Source: CAYQQQ01 sp964420125
GTDB lineage: Bacteria > Actinomycetota > Acidimicrobiia > Acidimicrobiales > Microtrichaceae
Reading direction: 5' to 3'
DNA: 18,012 nt
NCBI GenBank assembly: GCA_964420125.1
Contig: CAYQQQ010000040.1
Location: 1 to 18,012 of the forward strand
Shown: piece by piece, positions 1 to 6,764 of the stretch
How positions within the stretch are numbered: position 1 is the first letter of the stretch
How the letters are laid out: each line of letters opens with the position of its first letter
Made by a program: the position numbers and the translations under genes
The notes under the pieces: generated by a model
Told to the model about the DNA's origin: nothing
The model's input: only the letters and a program-made list of their open reading frames with translations
Database searches by the model: none

Positions 1-80
1 ACACCATCGTCGACGAGCTCCACGAACGCTGCTGGACCTGCCACCGCGCCCGCCACGCCGAGGAGGAAACCCGACCATGA
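1..80 (+). CDS. C-terminal end of an unidentified protein (partial)
   Basis: The third frame is open from the window edge to a TGA at 78-80 and reads TIVDELHERCWTCHRARHAEE followed by ETRP. Almost every codon ends in G or C, as expected of a real gene in this genome. The tail holds a Cys-x-x-Cys pair (CWTC) followed by His and Arg, which could be a small metal or redox site, but 25 residues do not identify a family. The stop overlaps the ATG at 77 of the next reading frame (ATGA), and an AGGAGG sits at 61-66 inside this tail. The two genes were therefore probably translationally coupled. Next to a response-regulator remnant, a sensor or signalling protein would be a natural partner, but that is only inference. 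Confidence 0.5.
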   Translation, partial: TIVDELHERCWTCHRARHAEEETRP

Positions 81-771
81 CGGCCCTCCACCGAAGCGCG
101 GCGCCCGGCTCCGGGCCTCCGACTCCGGGCCCGGCTCCGAAAGCCCTGCCCCACTGCCGATCTCCTCGCGGCGCTGTCGGCCGCCGTCGTGCACCACAGG
201 ATCCTCCGCGCCGAGCGCGACGTCCTGGAGAGCACGCTCAACGGCAGCGTTCGCGCCCTGACCGAGATCCTCTCGATCGCGAACCCGCTGGCGTTCGCTC
301 GAACCGGTCGCAGATCACCTGCTCGATGGCATCCCGCGGCTCGGGCCCGTGAGGGAGATCATCCTGCACCACGAGGTCCCGCCGACGGCCGAGGCTGCAG
401 AGGCCGCACCCGAGGGCGCCAGGCTGCTCCGCATCGCCATCGCCCTCGATCAGCTGGAGGCGCGTGGGGTCACTCGCCGTCGCGCCCTGCATCGCCTGCA
501 CGAGGACGGCCTGCTCGACCGCTCCATGATCTCCAGGATGCTCGAAGCCCTCGGCACCTCCGATGAGACCCCTGCGATCCCCTACGGCGTCACGATCGAC
601 GACCTCGAAGAGGGAATGGTCTTCGCCGCGGATGTCGTGGACGACAGGGGGATGCTGTTGGTCGGGCGAGGACAACAGGTCTCGGTCGCACTCATCAGCC
701 GCCTGCGGAACTACCAGCGCACCTTGGGGCCGATCCTGGTCGTCGACGACCGGGACCGCCAACCCGTGTGA
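77..771 (+). pseudogene. decayed REC-HD type response regulator
   Basis: Pieces of one response regulator lie in three frames. An ATG at 77 with AGGAGG at 61-66 starts MTALHR. From about 141 the 0-mod-3 frame reads KPCPTADLLAALSAA and then ERDVLESTLNGSVRALTEI up to NPLAFARTGR. This matches the end of a receiver domain plus the linker helix typical of REC-HD phosphohydrolase-like regulators. From about 301 to the TGA at 769-771 another frame reads VADHLLDGIPRLGPVREII, GARLLRIAIALDQLEARGV and GVTIDDLEEGMVFAADVV, which is the end of the HD domain and the usual C-terminal module. Missing are most of the receiver (including the phospho-Asp region) and about 60 residues of the HD core. Two internal deletions with frame changes make function very unlikely. 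Family membership is recalled from typical sequences, not searched. Confidence 0.65.
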
Positions 772-952
772 GCTCCCCGAGCGATCGTCGCGACGACCGA
801 GATGGACCACCTTCTGTCCTTCTCTCAGCAGCCGTGGTCAGGGGTGGCACGTATCGCGCGGTGGTGGCGACGGCCGGAACGTCGCTGCTGGACCCGGATG
901 GTGGGCCGGCAACCGCCCGGAGGGGATCCGTGGGTGATGTCGTGCTCGGCGC

Positions 953-1204
953 TCAGGCTGGGCGCTCGGCTTCACGCAGCGCCCGCAGGAGACCGCCGTA
1001 CTCCTCGGTGCTGATCTCCCCGCGTGCCAGTCGTTCGGCGAGGACGTCCTCGGGGCGGGGGCGCCGCTCGGGTTCGGAACGATCGGCGGTGAGGCTGCGC
1101 ACGACCAGTGTCGCGACCCACAGCACCAGGCCCCAGAACACGACCATGGTGATGGTCATCATCGCCCATCCGGCCCAGCTCCACTCACCGTTCCAGTACA
1201 TCAT
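953..1204 (-). CDS. small SHOCT-domain membrane protein
   Basis: An 83-residue protein. Residues 1-12 are Trp/Met-rich (MMYWNGEWSWAGWAM), about 13-36 form one hydrophobic membrane helix, and about 52-78 (EDVLAERLARGEISTEEYGG) are a SHOCT motif, the short C-terminal module found on many small bacterial membrane proteins. A GTG at 1213 would give three more residues, but an AGGAGG sits right on it and 8 nt before the ATG at 1204. The ribosome site therefore decides for 1204. The gene is divergent from the acetyltransferase at 1312, and the gap between them holds a copy of the dyad also found at the ATPase/repressor and cupredoxin promoters. It is probably part of that regulon. SHOCT proteins often sit next to copper and envelope-stress genes. 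The molecular role is unknown. Confidence 0.75.
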   Translation of the reverse strand: MMYWNGEWSWAGWAMMTITMVVFWGLVLWVATLVVRSLTADRSEPERRPRPEDVLAERLARGEISTEEYGGLLRALREAERPA

Positions 1205-1283
1205 GGCGCTCACCTCCTGCTGTCGCGGAGCGAGGACCAGGACGTGGCAGGCTCTCGTTCCATCGGGCCTTCCGCTGGCATGG

Positions 1284-1300
1284 TACTACAGGATGTCGTA
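1284..1300. promoter_or_regulatory. predicted BlaI-type operator, copy 1
   Basis: TACTACA-GGA-TGTCGTA, a 7-3-7 imperfect dyad. The half-sites are TACTACA and, read on the other strand, TACGACA. It matches the dyads at 4590-4606 (14 of 14 half-site bases) and 6040-6056 (13 of 14). It lies between the SHOCT gene and the acetyltransferase. Its right end overlaps the TAGCGT box of the acetyltransferase. On the other strand a TAGTAC box (1283-1288) facing the SHOCT gene overlaps its left end. A bound repressor could block both promoters. The TACA...TGT(A) core resembles operators of the BlaI/MecI/CopY family, one of which is encoded at 4659. Confidence 0.65.
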
Positions 1301-1304
1301 GCGT
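1299..1304 (+). promoter_or_regulatory. -10 box of a probable leaderless promoter for the acetyltransferase
   Basis: TAGCGT fits the actinobacterial TANNNT -10 pattern and is followed by 7 nt and then the ATG at 1312. There is no Shine-Dalgarno in the gap, so transcription probably starts on or next to the start codon. The box overlaps the end of the dyad at 1284-1300. No clear -35 is seen. Confidence 0.45.
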
Positions 1305-1311
1305 TCGATCG

Positions 1312-1989
1312 ATGGGTGAGCCGACGATCGAAGCTCTCACCGCCCTCCGGGGGCGGGCAGCGGACGCCGTGTCGGAGATGCTCGCCGACGCGTTCCACGA
1401 GGATCCGATGCAGCGGTGGCTGTTCCCGGTCGAACGACGGCGACGTGATCGCCTGTCGCGCTACTTCCGGCTCGACATCCGCCATCGACTCAACGACCGA
1501 TCCGTCGCGCACCTCGCCGACGGAGGCGTCGGCGTCGCCTTCTGGCACTCCCCTGGCACTTGGGCACCGTCGGTGGGAGCGCAGCTGGCGATCGCGCCGG
1601 CGCTGCTCAGCGTCGCGCGCCATCATCCGGTGGCGGCCCCCATGCTGCTCCGTGAGGTGATGGCAGCTCACCCCACCGTGGAGCACTGGTACCTGAGCCA
1701 CCTCGCGGTCGCGCCGGGTCGTCAAGGATCCGGCCTCGGGCGCGCGCTCGTGCGAGCAGGACTCAGCCGAGCCGACGCCACCGGTGTCGGCGCCTACCTG
1801 GAGACGACGAACCCCGACAATCTGGCCTTCTACCGGTCGTTGGGGTTCGACCTCCGCGAGACGATCGAGATGAAGGGAGCTCCGGAGGTGTGGCTGCTCT
1901 GGCGCCCCCCGATCGATTCACCGAGCGAAACGGCGCGACGGCGCCACGGCGCGGATCCGACGCACCCTGCGGCCCTCACCGAGCGCTGA
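1312..1989 (+). CDS. GNAT family N-acetyltransferase
   Basis: A 225-residue protein that should transfer an acetyl group from acetyl-CoA to an unknown amine. The acetyl-CoA binding motif A is clear at about 129-150 (HLAVAPGRQGSGLGRALV, with the R/Q-x-x-G-x-G/A signature). It is followed by YLETTNPDNLAFYRSLGF at about 162-179, the usual motif B with the Tyr that acts near the thioester. Residues 1-125 (AFHEDPMQRWLFP and onwards) match the GNATs of a loosely defined group with substrates such as polyamines or small toxins. About 25 C-terminal residues are Arg/Pro-rich and add nothing known. The ATG has no Shine-Dalgarno and sits 11 nt after a predicted repressor dyad, so it is likely a leaderless gene controlled by the BlaI-type repressor. 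A role in resistance or stress is inferred from this context only. Confidence 0.8.
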   Translation: MGEPTIEALTALRGRAADAVSEMLADAFHEDPMQRWLFPVERRRRDRLSRYFRLDIRHRLNDRSVAHLADGGVGVAFWHSPGTWAPSVGAQLAIAPALLSVARHHPVAAPMLLREVMAAHPTVEHWYLSHLAVAPGRQGSGLGRALVRAGLSRADATGVGAYLETTNPDNLAFYRSLGFDLRETIEMKGAPEVWLLWRPPIDSPSETARRRHGADPTHPAALTER

Positions 1990-2020
1990 ACGGACGCCGT
2001 CACGCCCGGTGGCTGACGCC

Positions 2021-2035
2021 ACGCGGTCGCCGCGT
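2021..2035. terminator. possible bidirectional terminator hairpin between convergent genes
   Basis: ACGCGG-TCG-CCGCGT is a perfect 6-bp GC-rich stem with a 3-nt loop. It lies between the convergent ends of the acetyltransferase (1989) and the ATPase (2068). There is no U-tract on either strand, which is common in high-GC actinobacteria but leaves the call uncertain. Confidence 0.35.
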
Positions 2036-2067
2036 CACCTCATGTGCGTGCGCGAAGGGTTCGAGGC

Positions 2068-4416
2068 CTACCCGCCTCGTTGAGCCTGGGTGGGCAGTCG
2101 GAGCCACTTCAGGCTCAGCGCGTTGAGCGCGACGATCACGCTGGATCCCGACATCGACAGCGCAGCCACCTCGGGACGCAGCCCGAAGCCGTAGGCGGGC
2201 ACGAACACCCCGGCGGCGATGGGCAGGGCGATGGCGTTGTAGCCGACGGCCCATCCGAGGTTCTGGCGCATCTTCGCCAGCGTGCCGCGGCCTATGGCGA
2301 TGGCGACGGGGACGTCCACGGGATCGGATCGCATGAGCACGAGGTCCGCGGTCTCGATGGCCACATCGGTGCCCGCACCGATCGCCACCCCGAGATCGGC
2401 CTGGGCCAGCGCGGGGGCATCGTTGACGCCGTCGCCCACCATGGCCACTCTCGCTCCGGTGGTCTGGAGCTCTCGCACGCGGTCCGCCTTGTCGGCCGGC
2501 CGAACCTCGGCGATCACCTCCTCGATGCCGAGCTGAGCAGCGATGTTCTCCGCGGTGGCGCGGTTGTCACCGGTGAGCATCACGACCCGAACGCCCATCT
2601 CGCGGAGGGATGCCACCGCTGTCGCCGAGCTCGGGCGGGGAGCATCTGCCACACCGAGGACCACCGCGACCGCGCGGTCGACCGCAGCGCACACGACGGT
2701 GCGTCCGCTCCGGGCCAGCTCCATCGCCGAGGGACGCAACGAGCCGAACGACACCCCCTCGGCACTCATCAACGCGAGGCTCCCGACGATCACCGAACGC
2801 CCGTCGACCTTCGCCACCAGACCGTGGCCGGCTTCGTTGCGGAACTCGTCGATCGGGAGCCGTTCCTCGACCGCCGATCGGGAGTCGGCCCAGCTCGTGA
2901 CCGCTTCGGCGACAGGGTGCTCCGACGCGGACTCGACGGCGGCGACCAACCTCATCACGGTGGCACGGTCCAGCTCCGGTTCCCAGAGCTCGTCGGTGAC
3001 CTCCGGCTCGCCCTTGGTGAGGGTTCCGGTCTTGTCCATCACGACCACCCCCACGCGGGCAGCCGCTTCGATGGCAGAGGCCGACTTGAACAGCACACCT
3101 CGCCTCGCCCCGAGCCCCGAACCGACCATGATCGCGGTCGGCGTGGCGAGGCCGAGCGCGTCGGGGCAGGTGATGACGACGACGGTGATCGCGTAGAGGA
3201 GGGCGGTGCTCGTGGGTTCCGAGGACAGGACCGTCCAAGCGACGAACGTCGTCGCCCCTCCCACCAACGCCACGAGCACCAGCCAGAACGCCGCCCGGTC
3301 GGCCAGTCGCTGTGCGGGAGCTCGCGAGCTCTGCGCCTCCTGGACCAGCTGCACGATCTGGGCGAGCGCGGTGTCCGAGCCCACCTTGGTCGCACGGGCA
3401 CGGAGCCTGCCGTTGCGATTGATGGTCGCGCCGACGACGACCGACCCGGGAGCCTTGTGCACCGGCAAGCTCTCCCCGGTGACCATCGACTCGTCGACCT
3501 CGCTCTCCCCTTCGATCACCACGCCGTCGGTCGGCACCTGAGACCCTGGCTTCACCACCATGACGTCATCGATGCGCACCTCGGACGTCGGAACCTCGTC
3601 GATCGAACCGTCCCGCTCGACCAGCGCCGTAGAGGGAGCGAGCTCCAGGAGGGTGCGGATGGCCTCGTTCGCACCGCCGCGCGCCCGCATCTCGAACCAG
3701 TGTCCCAGCAGCACGAAGGCGGCCAGCATCGTGGCCGCCTCGTAGAACACCTGACCGCCTCCGGTGAGGGTGACCACCACCGAGTAGAGCCAGCCGGTGC
3801 CGACGCCCACCGCCACCAGCACCATCATGTCGAGGGTCCGAGCACGAAGCGCGGCCAGGGCGCCGACGAAGAAGATCGAGGCCGACCAGAAGATCACCGG
3901 CAGGCTGAGCAGCAGCTCGAACACGTCGCTGCGCATCCCCAGGGGCACGGGCAGGTCCAAGCCGAGGATGCCCCGCCCGATGTGGGAGTACATGGTGATG
4001 AGGGCTGCAAACACCACCGCGACGAGGAAGCGATTCCGCATGTCGGCGACCATCGAGTCCATCGAGTGCTCGGGGGATTCCTCGTGGTGCCGGTGGGCAG
4101 CAGGCTCCTGATGCATGCCTGCGTGGTCGTGCACCTCGGGTTCCGGGACGCAGATGTGATCGGGCACCGATCGGCCTACGCAGTGGAAGCCGCAGTCCCG
4201 CACCCAGTCGCGCAACTGCTCCAGCGTCGTCACAGCGGGATCGAAGGTCACCGTGGCCGTCTGGGAGATCGCGTTGGCCGAGACCGACGACACCCCGGCG
4301 CGCTTGCCCAACTCCTTCTCCAGCACCGCCGTCTGCGTGGAGAACCACAGCCCGCGCGTGTCGAGCACGACGGTGACCGGCGGTTCCGGGGTGTGGTCGG
4401 ACATCTCACCCCCCAT
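2068..4416 (-). CDS. P1B-type heavy-metal translocating ATPase, CPD variant (copper likely)
   Basis: A 782-residue ATP-driven metal exporter of the inner membrane. Residues 12-79 keep an HMA-like fold pattern, but where the metal-binding CxxC belongs the sequence reads GLWFSTQTAVLEKEL, with no cysteines. A His/Met-rich stretch follows (about 86-120, including HDHAGMHQ and HRHHEESPEHSM). Then come membrane helices, the TGES phosphatase loop (313-316), the membrane metal motif CPD (417-419) where CopA has CPC, the DKTGT phosphorylation site (Asp461), the HP motif (500-501), TGDN (615-618) and GDGVNDAP (661-668). YN (726-727) and M-x-x-SS (755-759) in the last helices are of the copper-pump kind. 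I recall CPD pumps as a recurring actinobacterial subgroup. Copper is favoured by the cupredoxin nearby, but specificity is not proven. It is divergent from the repressor. The start could also be the second Met (4404). Confidence 0.88.
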   Translation of the reverse strand: MGGEMSDHTPEPPVTVVLDTRGLWFSTQTAVLEKELGKRAGVSSVSANAISQTATVTFDPAVTTLEQLRDWVRDCGFHCVGRSVPDHICVPEPEVHDHAGMHQEPAAHRHHEESPEHSMDSMVADMRNRFLVAVVFAALITMYSHIGRGILGLDLPVPLGMRSDVFELLLSLPVIFWSASIFFVGALAALRARTLDMMVLVAVGVGTGWLYSVVVTLTGGGQVFYEAATMLAAFVLLGHWFEMRARGGANEAIRTLLELAPSTALVERDGSIDEVPTSEVRIDDVMVVKPGSQVPTDGVVIEGESEVDESMVTGESLPVHKAPGSVVVGATINRNGRLRARATKVGSDTALAQIVQLVQEAQSSRAPAQRLADRAAFWLVLVALVGGATTFVAWTVLSSEPTSTALLYAITVVVITCPDALGLATPTAIMVGSGLGARRGVLFKSASAIEAAARVGVVVMDKTGTLTKGEPEVTDELWEPELDRATVMRLVAAVESASEHPVAEAVTSWADSRSAVEERLPIDEFRNEAGHGLVAKVDGRSVIVGSLALMSAEGVSFGSLRPSAMELARSGRTVVCAAVDRAVAVVLGVADAPRPSSATAVASLREMGVRVVMLTGDNRATAENIAAQLGIEEVIAEVRPADKADRVRELQTTGARVAMVGDGVNDAPALAQADLGVAIGAGTDVAIETADLVLMRSDPVDVPVAIAIGRGTLAKMRQNLGWAVGYNAIALPIAAGVFVPAYGFGLRPEVAALSMSGSSVIVALNALSLKWLRLPTQAQRGG

Positions 4417-4589
4417 CCGGTGTCATCCGATCTCGGACACCGTACGCGAGGGAGCGCACAGCCGAAGTCGGGATCGGCAGGTCACCGGGTGGACGTCCGC
4501 GCACAGATCGGGCGCCGACGGTCCTGTGCAGCCGGCAAGCGGAAGCGCGATCATGGGAGCGGACTTGCCGGCGTGCACCAGGGCGAAGC

Positions 4590-4606
4590 TACTACACTTT
4601 GTCGTA
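4590..4606. promoter_or_regulatory. predicted BlaI-type operator, copy 2 (ATPase/repressor intergenic)
   Basis: TACTACA-CTT-TGTCGTA, with both half-sites identical to the copy at 1284-1300. It lies in the 242-bp gap between the divergent ATPase (start 4416) and repressor (start 4659). On the minus strand a TAGCTT box (4586-4591) overlaps its edge and could serve the ATPase. On the plus strand TATCGG (4605-4610) overlaps the other edge and could serve the repressor. One bound dimer could therefore repress the pump and autoregulate the repressor. Confidence 0.7.
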
Positions 4607-4658
4607 TCGGTCGTCGCCGTTGCGGCATCCGGTACCACGCCGACGACGAAAGGCAGCG

Positions 4659-5021
4659 ATGACCGCTCGGCGGCCCATGGGATCACTTGAGGCAGGGGTT
4701 CTCGAGCAGCTCTGGCATGCCCAGGGCGCTCTCACGCCGGCCGATGTCCAGCAGCGACTCGGGTCGGATCTCGCCTACACCACGGTCATGACGATCCTGA
4801 CGCGACTGTGGAAGAAGGACCTCGTCAGGCGGGAGCGGGTGGGCCGGGCCTACGCGTACTCACCTGCGCTCACCGAGGCCGAGTACTTCGCCGAGCGGAT
4901 GCAGGACGAGCTCGATCGCACACCCGACCGGCACGCCGTGCTCAGCCGATTCGTCGACACGCTCTCGGACAAGGACGCTGCCGTGCTCCGCCAGGTCCTC
5001 TCCGAGTTGGAGACGTCGTGA
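4659..5021 (+). CDS. BlaI/MecI/CopY family transcriptional repressor
   Basis: A 120-residue winged-helix repressor. Residues 7-70 form the DNA-binding domain (MGSLEAGVLEQLW, then AYTTVMTILTRLWKKDLVRR and the wing ERVGRAYAYSP), the classic BlaI pattern. Residues 74-118 form the helical dimerisation tail. The length matches the family. There is no cysteine anywhere, so the C-terminal CxC metal site that lets CopY sense copper is absent, and BlaI-like inactivation by a partner is more likely. ATG 4659 is chosen because GAAAGG lies 5 nt upstream and the domain starts at once after it. The stop overlaps the GTG of the M56 protease (GTGA), giving a coupled pair. The operator candidate at 4590-4606 in its own promoter implies autoregulation. 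The target metal or stress is not visible. Confidence 0.9.
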   Translation: MTARRPMGSLEAGVLEQLWHAQGALTPADVQQRLGSDLAYTTVMTILTRLWKKDLVRRERVGRAYAYSPALTEAEYFAERMQDELDRTPDRHAVLSRFVDTLSDKDAAVLRQVLSELETS

Positions 5022-5908
5022 TCCCGGGGCTCGTCCTCCCGATGGTTCTGGCGGTCGGCTCTTCCTTCTTCGCAGCCCAGGTCCAGCGCCGGCTCCGCCC
5101 GCAGAGCGCCACGTGGACCTTGACCGCGCTGTCCGTGGGATCGGCGATGGCGATCGTGTGGGCGCTCGGGGTGCCGGCGATCGGCTTCGCCCTCGAGCAG
5201 CCTGCGGTCGCTCGTCGGTTCGACTGGTGCCAGAGCTTGTTCAGCTCCCACAACCGCGTGCCGGCACCGGTCGGCGTCGCTGCATGGGTCCTGTTGGCAG
5301 CCATGGCAGTTGCCGCCGCCCACCACCTGCACCGACGGCGCCACGCTCTCTCGTTCTACGACCAGGACCTCATCCACACAGATGTTCCACTTGCGTTCGC
5401 CGTGCCCGGACGGCTCGGTCGGAGGGGACGTGTCGTGGTGTCGACCGGGATGCTCCGGACGCTCGACGAGGACGAGCGCACTGTGCTCTTCGCACACGAG
5501 CGCGCCCACCTGGATCATCGCCACCACCGGTTCCTCCAGGTCGCCGAGACCGCATCGGCAGCAGTGCCGTTCCTTCGCTCGATCAGCCGTGAGGTCCGTT
5601 TCGCCACCGAGCGCTGGGCCGACGAGGAGGCCGCAGCCGTGCTCGGCGACCGCAGGGTCGTGGCCAGAGCCATCGCCCGCGCCGCACTCGCCTCGAGCGT
5701 TCCGGCGGTGTCCCCGCAACTGACCTTCACCGGCACGGGTGCGCGTGCGCGAGTCGATGCGATGCTCCGGCCTCCGGCAGCTTCACGGCGGTCGACGGCG
5801 GTATGGAGCGGGCTGGCGGTGATCGCTCTGTGGACGAGCATGGGTGGCTCCACGCTCCAACTGCATCACCTCGTGCAGTTCATCGCCCACGTCTGCCCAC
5901 TCCGGTGA
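5018..5908 (+). CDS. M56 family (BlaR1-like) membrane metallopeptidase
   Basis: A 296-residue membrane protease. Hydrophobic helices lie at about 1-20, 35-58, 84-101 and 262-277. The zinc motif is HERAH at 160-164 (HExxH form), followed by a likely third ligand Glu198 in FATERWADEEAA, as in M56 proteins. The start is the GTG at 5018, whose last bases form the TGA of the repressor. A longer in-frame reading upstream only overlaps the repressor gene. In the BlaR1/MecR1 systems the cytoplasmic protease cleaves or triggers loss of the BlaI repressor when an outer sensor domain binds a beta-lactam. Here the protein ends soon after the last helix and has no penicillin-binding sensor domain, so the signal is unknown. 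Coupling to the repressor makes it the likely release switch for the three operators. That link is inference. Confidence 0.85.
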   Translation: MIPGLVLPMVLAVGSSFFAAQVQRRLRPQSATWTLTALSVGSAMAIVWALGVPAIGFALEQPAVARRFDWCQSLFSSHNRVPAPVGVAAWVLLAAMAVAAAHHLHRRRHALSFYDQDLIHTDVPLAFAVPGRLGRRGRVVVSTGMLRTLDEDERTVLFAHERAHLDHRHHRFLQVAETASAAVPFLRSISREVRFATERWADEEAAAVLGDRRVVARAIARAALASSVPAVSPQLTFTGTGARARVDAMLRPPAASRRSTAVWSGLAVIALWTSMGGSTLQLHHLVQFIAHVCPLR

Positions 5909-5954
5909 CGATGCGGCTTCGCCCGCTCACCCACCGGCGATGCGCTCCCGGTCC

Positions 5955-5974
5955 CGCCCGCCCTCCGACGGGCG
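5955..5974 (+). terminator. possible terminator after the repressor-protease pair
   Basis: CGCCCG, an 8-nt loop, and CGGGCG form a 6-bp GC stem 46 nt after the M56 stop and before the cupredoxin promoter. No U-tract follows, so this is a weak call. It would separate the repressor-protease operon from the independently controlled cupredoxin gene. Confidence 0.3.
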
Positions 5975-6039
5975 CAGCACCTCGGTCCAGCGGGGTCGAA
6001 GGAAGAGCGGGCTCAGGATCACGGGCCAGATCCGGGTAG

Positions 6040-6056
6040 TGCTACACACTGTCGTA
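6040..6056. promoter_or_regulatory. predicted BlaI-type operator, copy 3 (cupredoxin promoter)
   Basis: TGCTACA-CAC-TGTCGTA, which differs at one half-site base from the copies at 1284 and 4590. Flanking bases extend the symmetry (GTAGT... on the left, ...GTAGTAC on the right). It ends 13 nt before the cupredoxin ATG at 6070 and overlaps the presumed -10 box TAGTAC (6055-6060), a position suited to repression. Confidence 0.65.
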
Positions 6057-6060
6057 GTAC
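6055..6060 (+). promoter_or_regulatory. -10 box of a probable leaderless promoter for the cupredoxin gene
   Basis: TAGTAC lies 9 nt before the ATG at 6070 and overlaps the operator-like dyad. The last base departs from TANNNT. No Shine-Dalgarno lies between box and start, so a leaderless or near-leaderless mRNA is likely. Confidence 0.4.
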
Positions 6061-6069
6061 CCTGGGAAC

Positions 6070-6570
6070 ATGCTGTGGACTAGGAGCTCGACCAGACACC
6101 TCACCCTCGCCGCCGTCGCGACCGCCGCCCTGTTGGCGGTTGGGGCCTGCGGGTCGGACGAAGAGCCCGAGGCCAAGGGTGGTGACGGCACCTCGACCAC
6201 CGAAGGCGGCTCGTCCACCAGCGATGGAGACGGGATGATGGACGGCGACGACTCCCACATGGGCGGAGACCACGGGGAGTCCAGCGAGGTGGCCGAGGAC
6301 GCTCGCCGGATCGAGGTGACGGCGACCTCCTTCGAGTTCGATCCCGACGAGATCCGGGTCGCGCCCGGGGAGGACATCGCCATCGTGCTGACCTCCGAGG
6401 ACGTGTTGCACGACTTCACCATCGACGAGCTCGACGCGCACGTCGCCGCCGAGCGGGGCGAGACGAGCACAGGCGGCTTCACCGCGTCCGAACCTGGTGA
6501 GTACGTCTACTACTGCACGGTCTCAGGACACCGAGGGGCCGGCATGGAGGGAACCCTCATCGTGGAGTAG
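6070..6570 (+). CDS. cupredoxin-domain lipoprotein (type 1 copper)
   Basis: A 166-residue exported copper protein. Residues 1-27 are a lipoprotein signal (hydrophobic stretch LTLAAVATAALLAVGAC, lipid Cys27). Residues 28-78 are a flexible Asp/Ser/Thr linker with a Met/His patch (GDGMMDGDDSHMGGDHG) that could bind copper loosely. Residues 80-166 are a cupredoxin domain with His114 (VLHDFTI) and the closing loop Cys149-x4-His154-x4-Met159 (YYCTVSGHRGAGM), a full set of type 1 ligands as in plastocyanin or azurin. It would sit on the outer face of the membrane and carry electrons or buffer copper. A BlaI-type dyad in its promoter ties it to the ATPase and repressor, so a part in copper handling is likely. 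A purely electron-transfer role cannot be excluded. Confidence 0.88.
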   Translation: MLWTRSSTRHLTLAAVATAALLAVGACGSDEEPEAKGGDGTSTTEGGSSTSDGDGMMDGDDSHMGGDHGESSEVAEDARRIEVTATSFEFDPDEIRVAPGEDIAIVLTSEDVLHDFTIDELDAHVAAERGETSTGGFTASEPGEYVYYCTVSGHRGAGMEGTLIVE

Positions 6571-6764
6571 TCACACGTCGAGGCGCTCCACGTCGGCGGG
6601 GGATACGGATCCGCCCGTGCCTCCGAGCGTCGGCTCGCTTGGCAGGGATCGAGCCATGGAGCTGGACCCAGCCGGCCACCTCGGCGACAGACATGGCTGA
6701 CCGTCATCTCCAACAACGCTCGAGATCGCGCTCGATCGCTCGTCTGGCTCGTCTCGTTCGTCTG

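Noticed and set aside
785..796. Perfect 12-bp palindrome TCGTCGCGACGA after the response-regulator remnant
   Set aside because: It is short and made of the commonest trinucleotides of this genome. There is no U-tract and no second copy, so no role could be supported. The rest of 772-952 shows nothing else.
2044..4662. An 872-residue open frame on the plus strand across the ATPase gene
   Set aside because: It is antisense to a P1B ATPase with every catalytic motif, and its His/Arg/Gly-rich composition is typical of a mirror frame in high-GC DNA.
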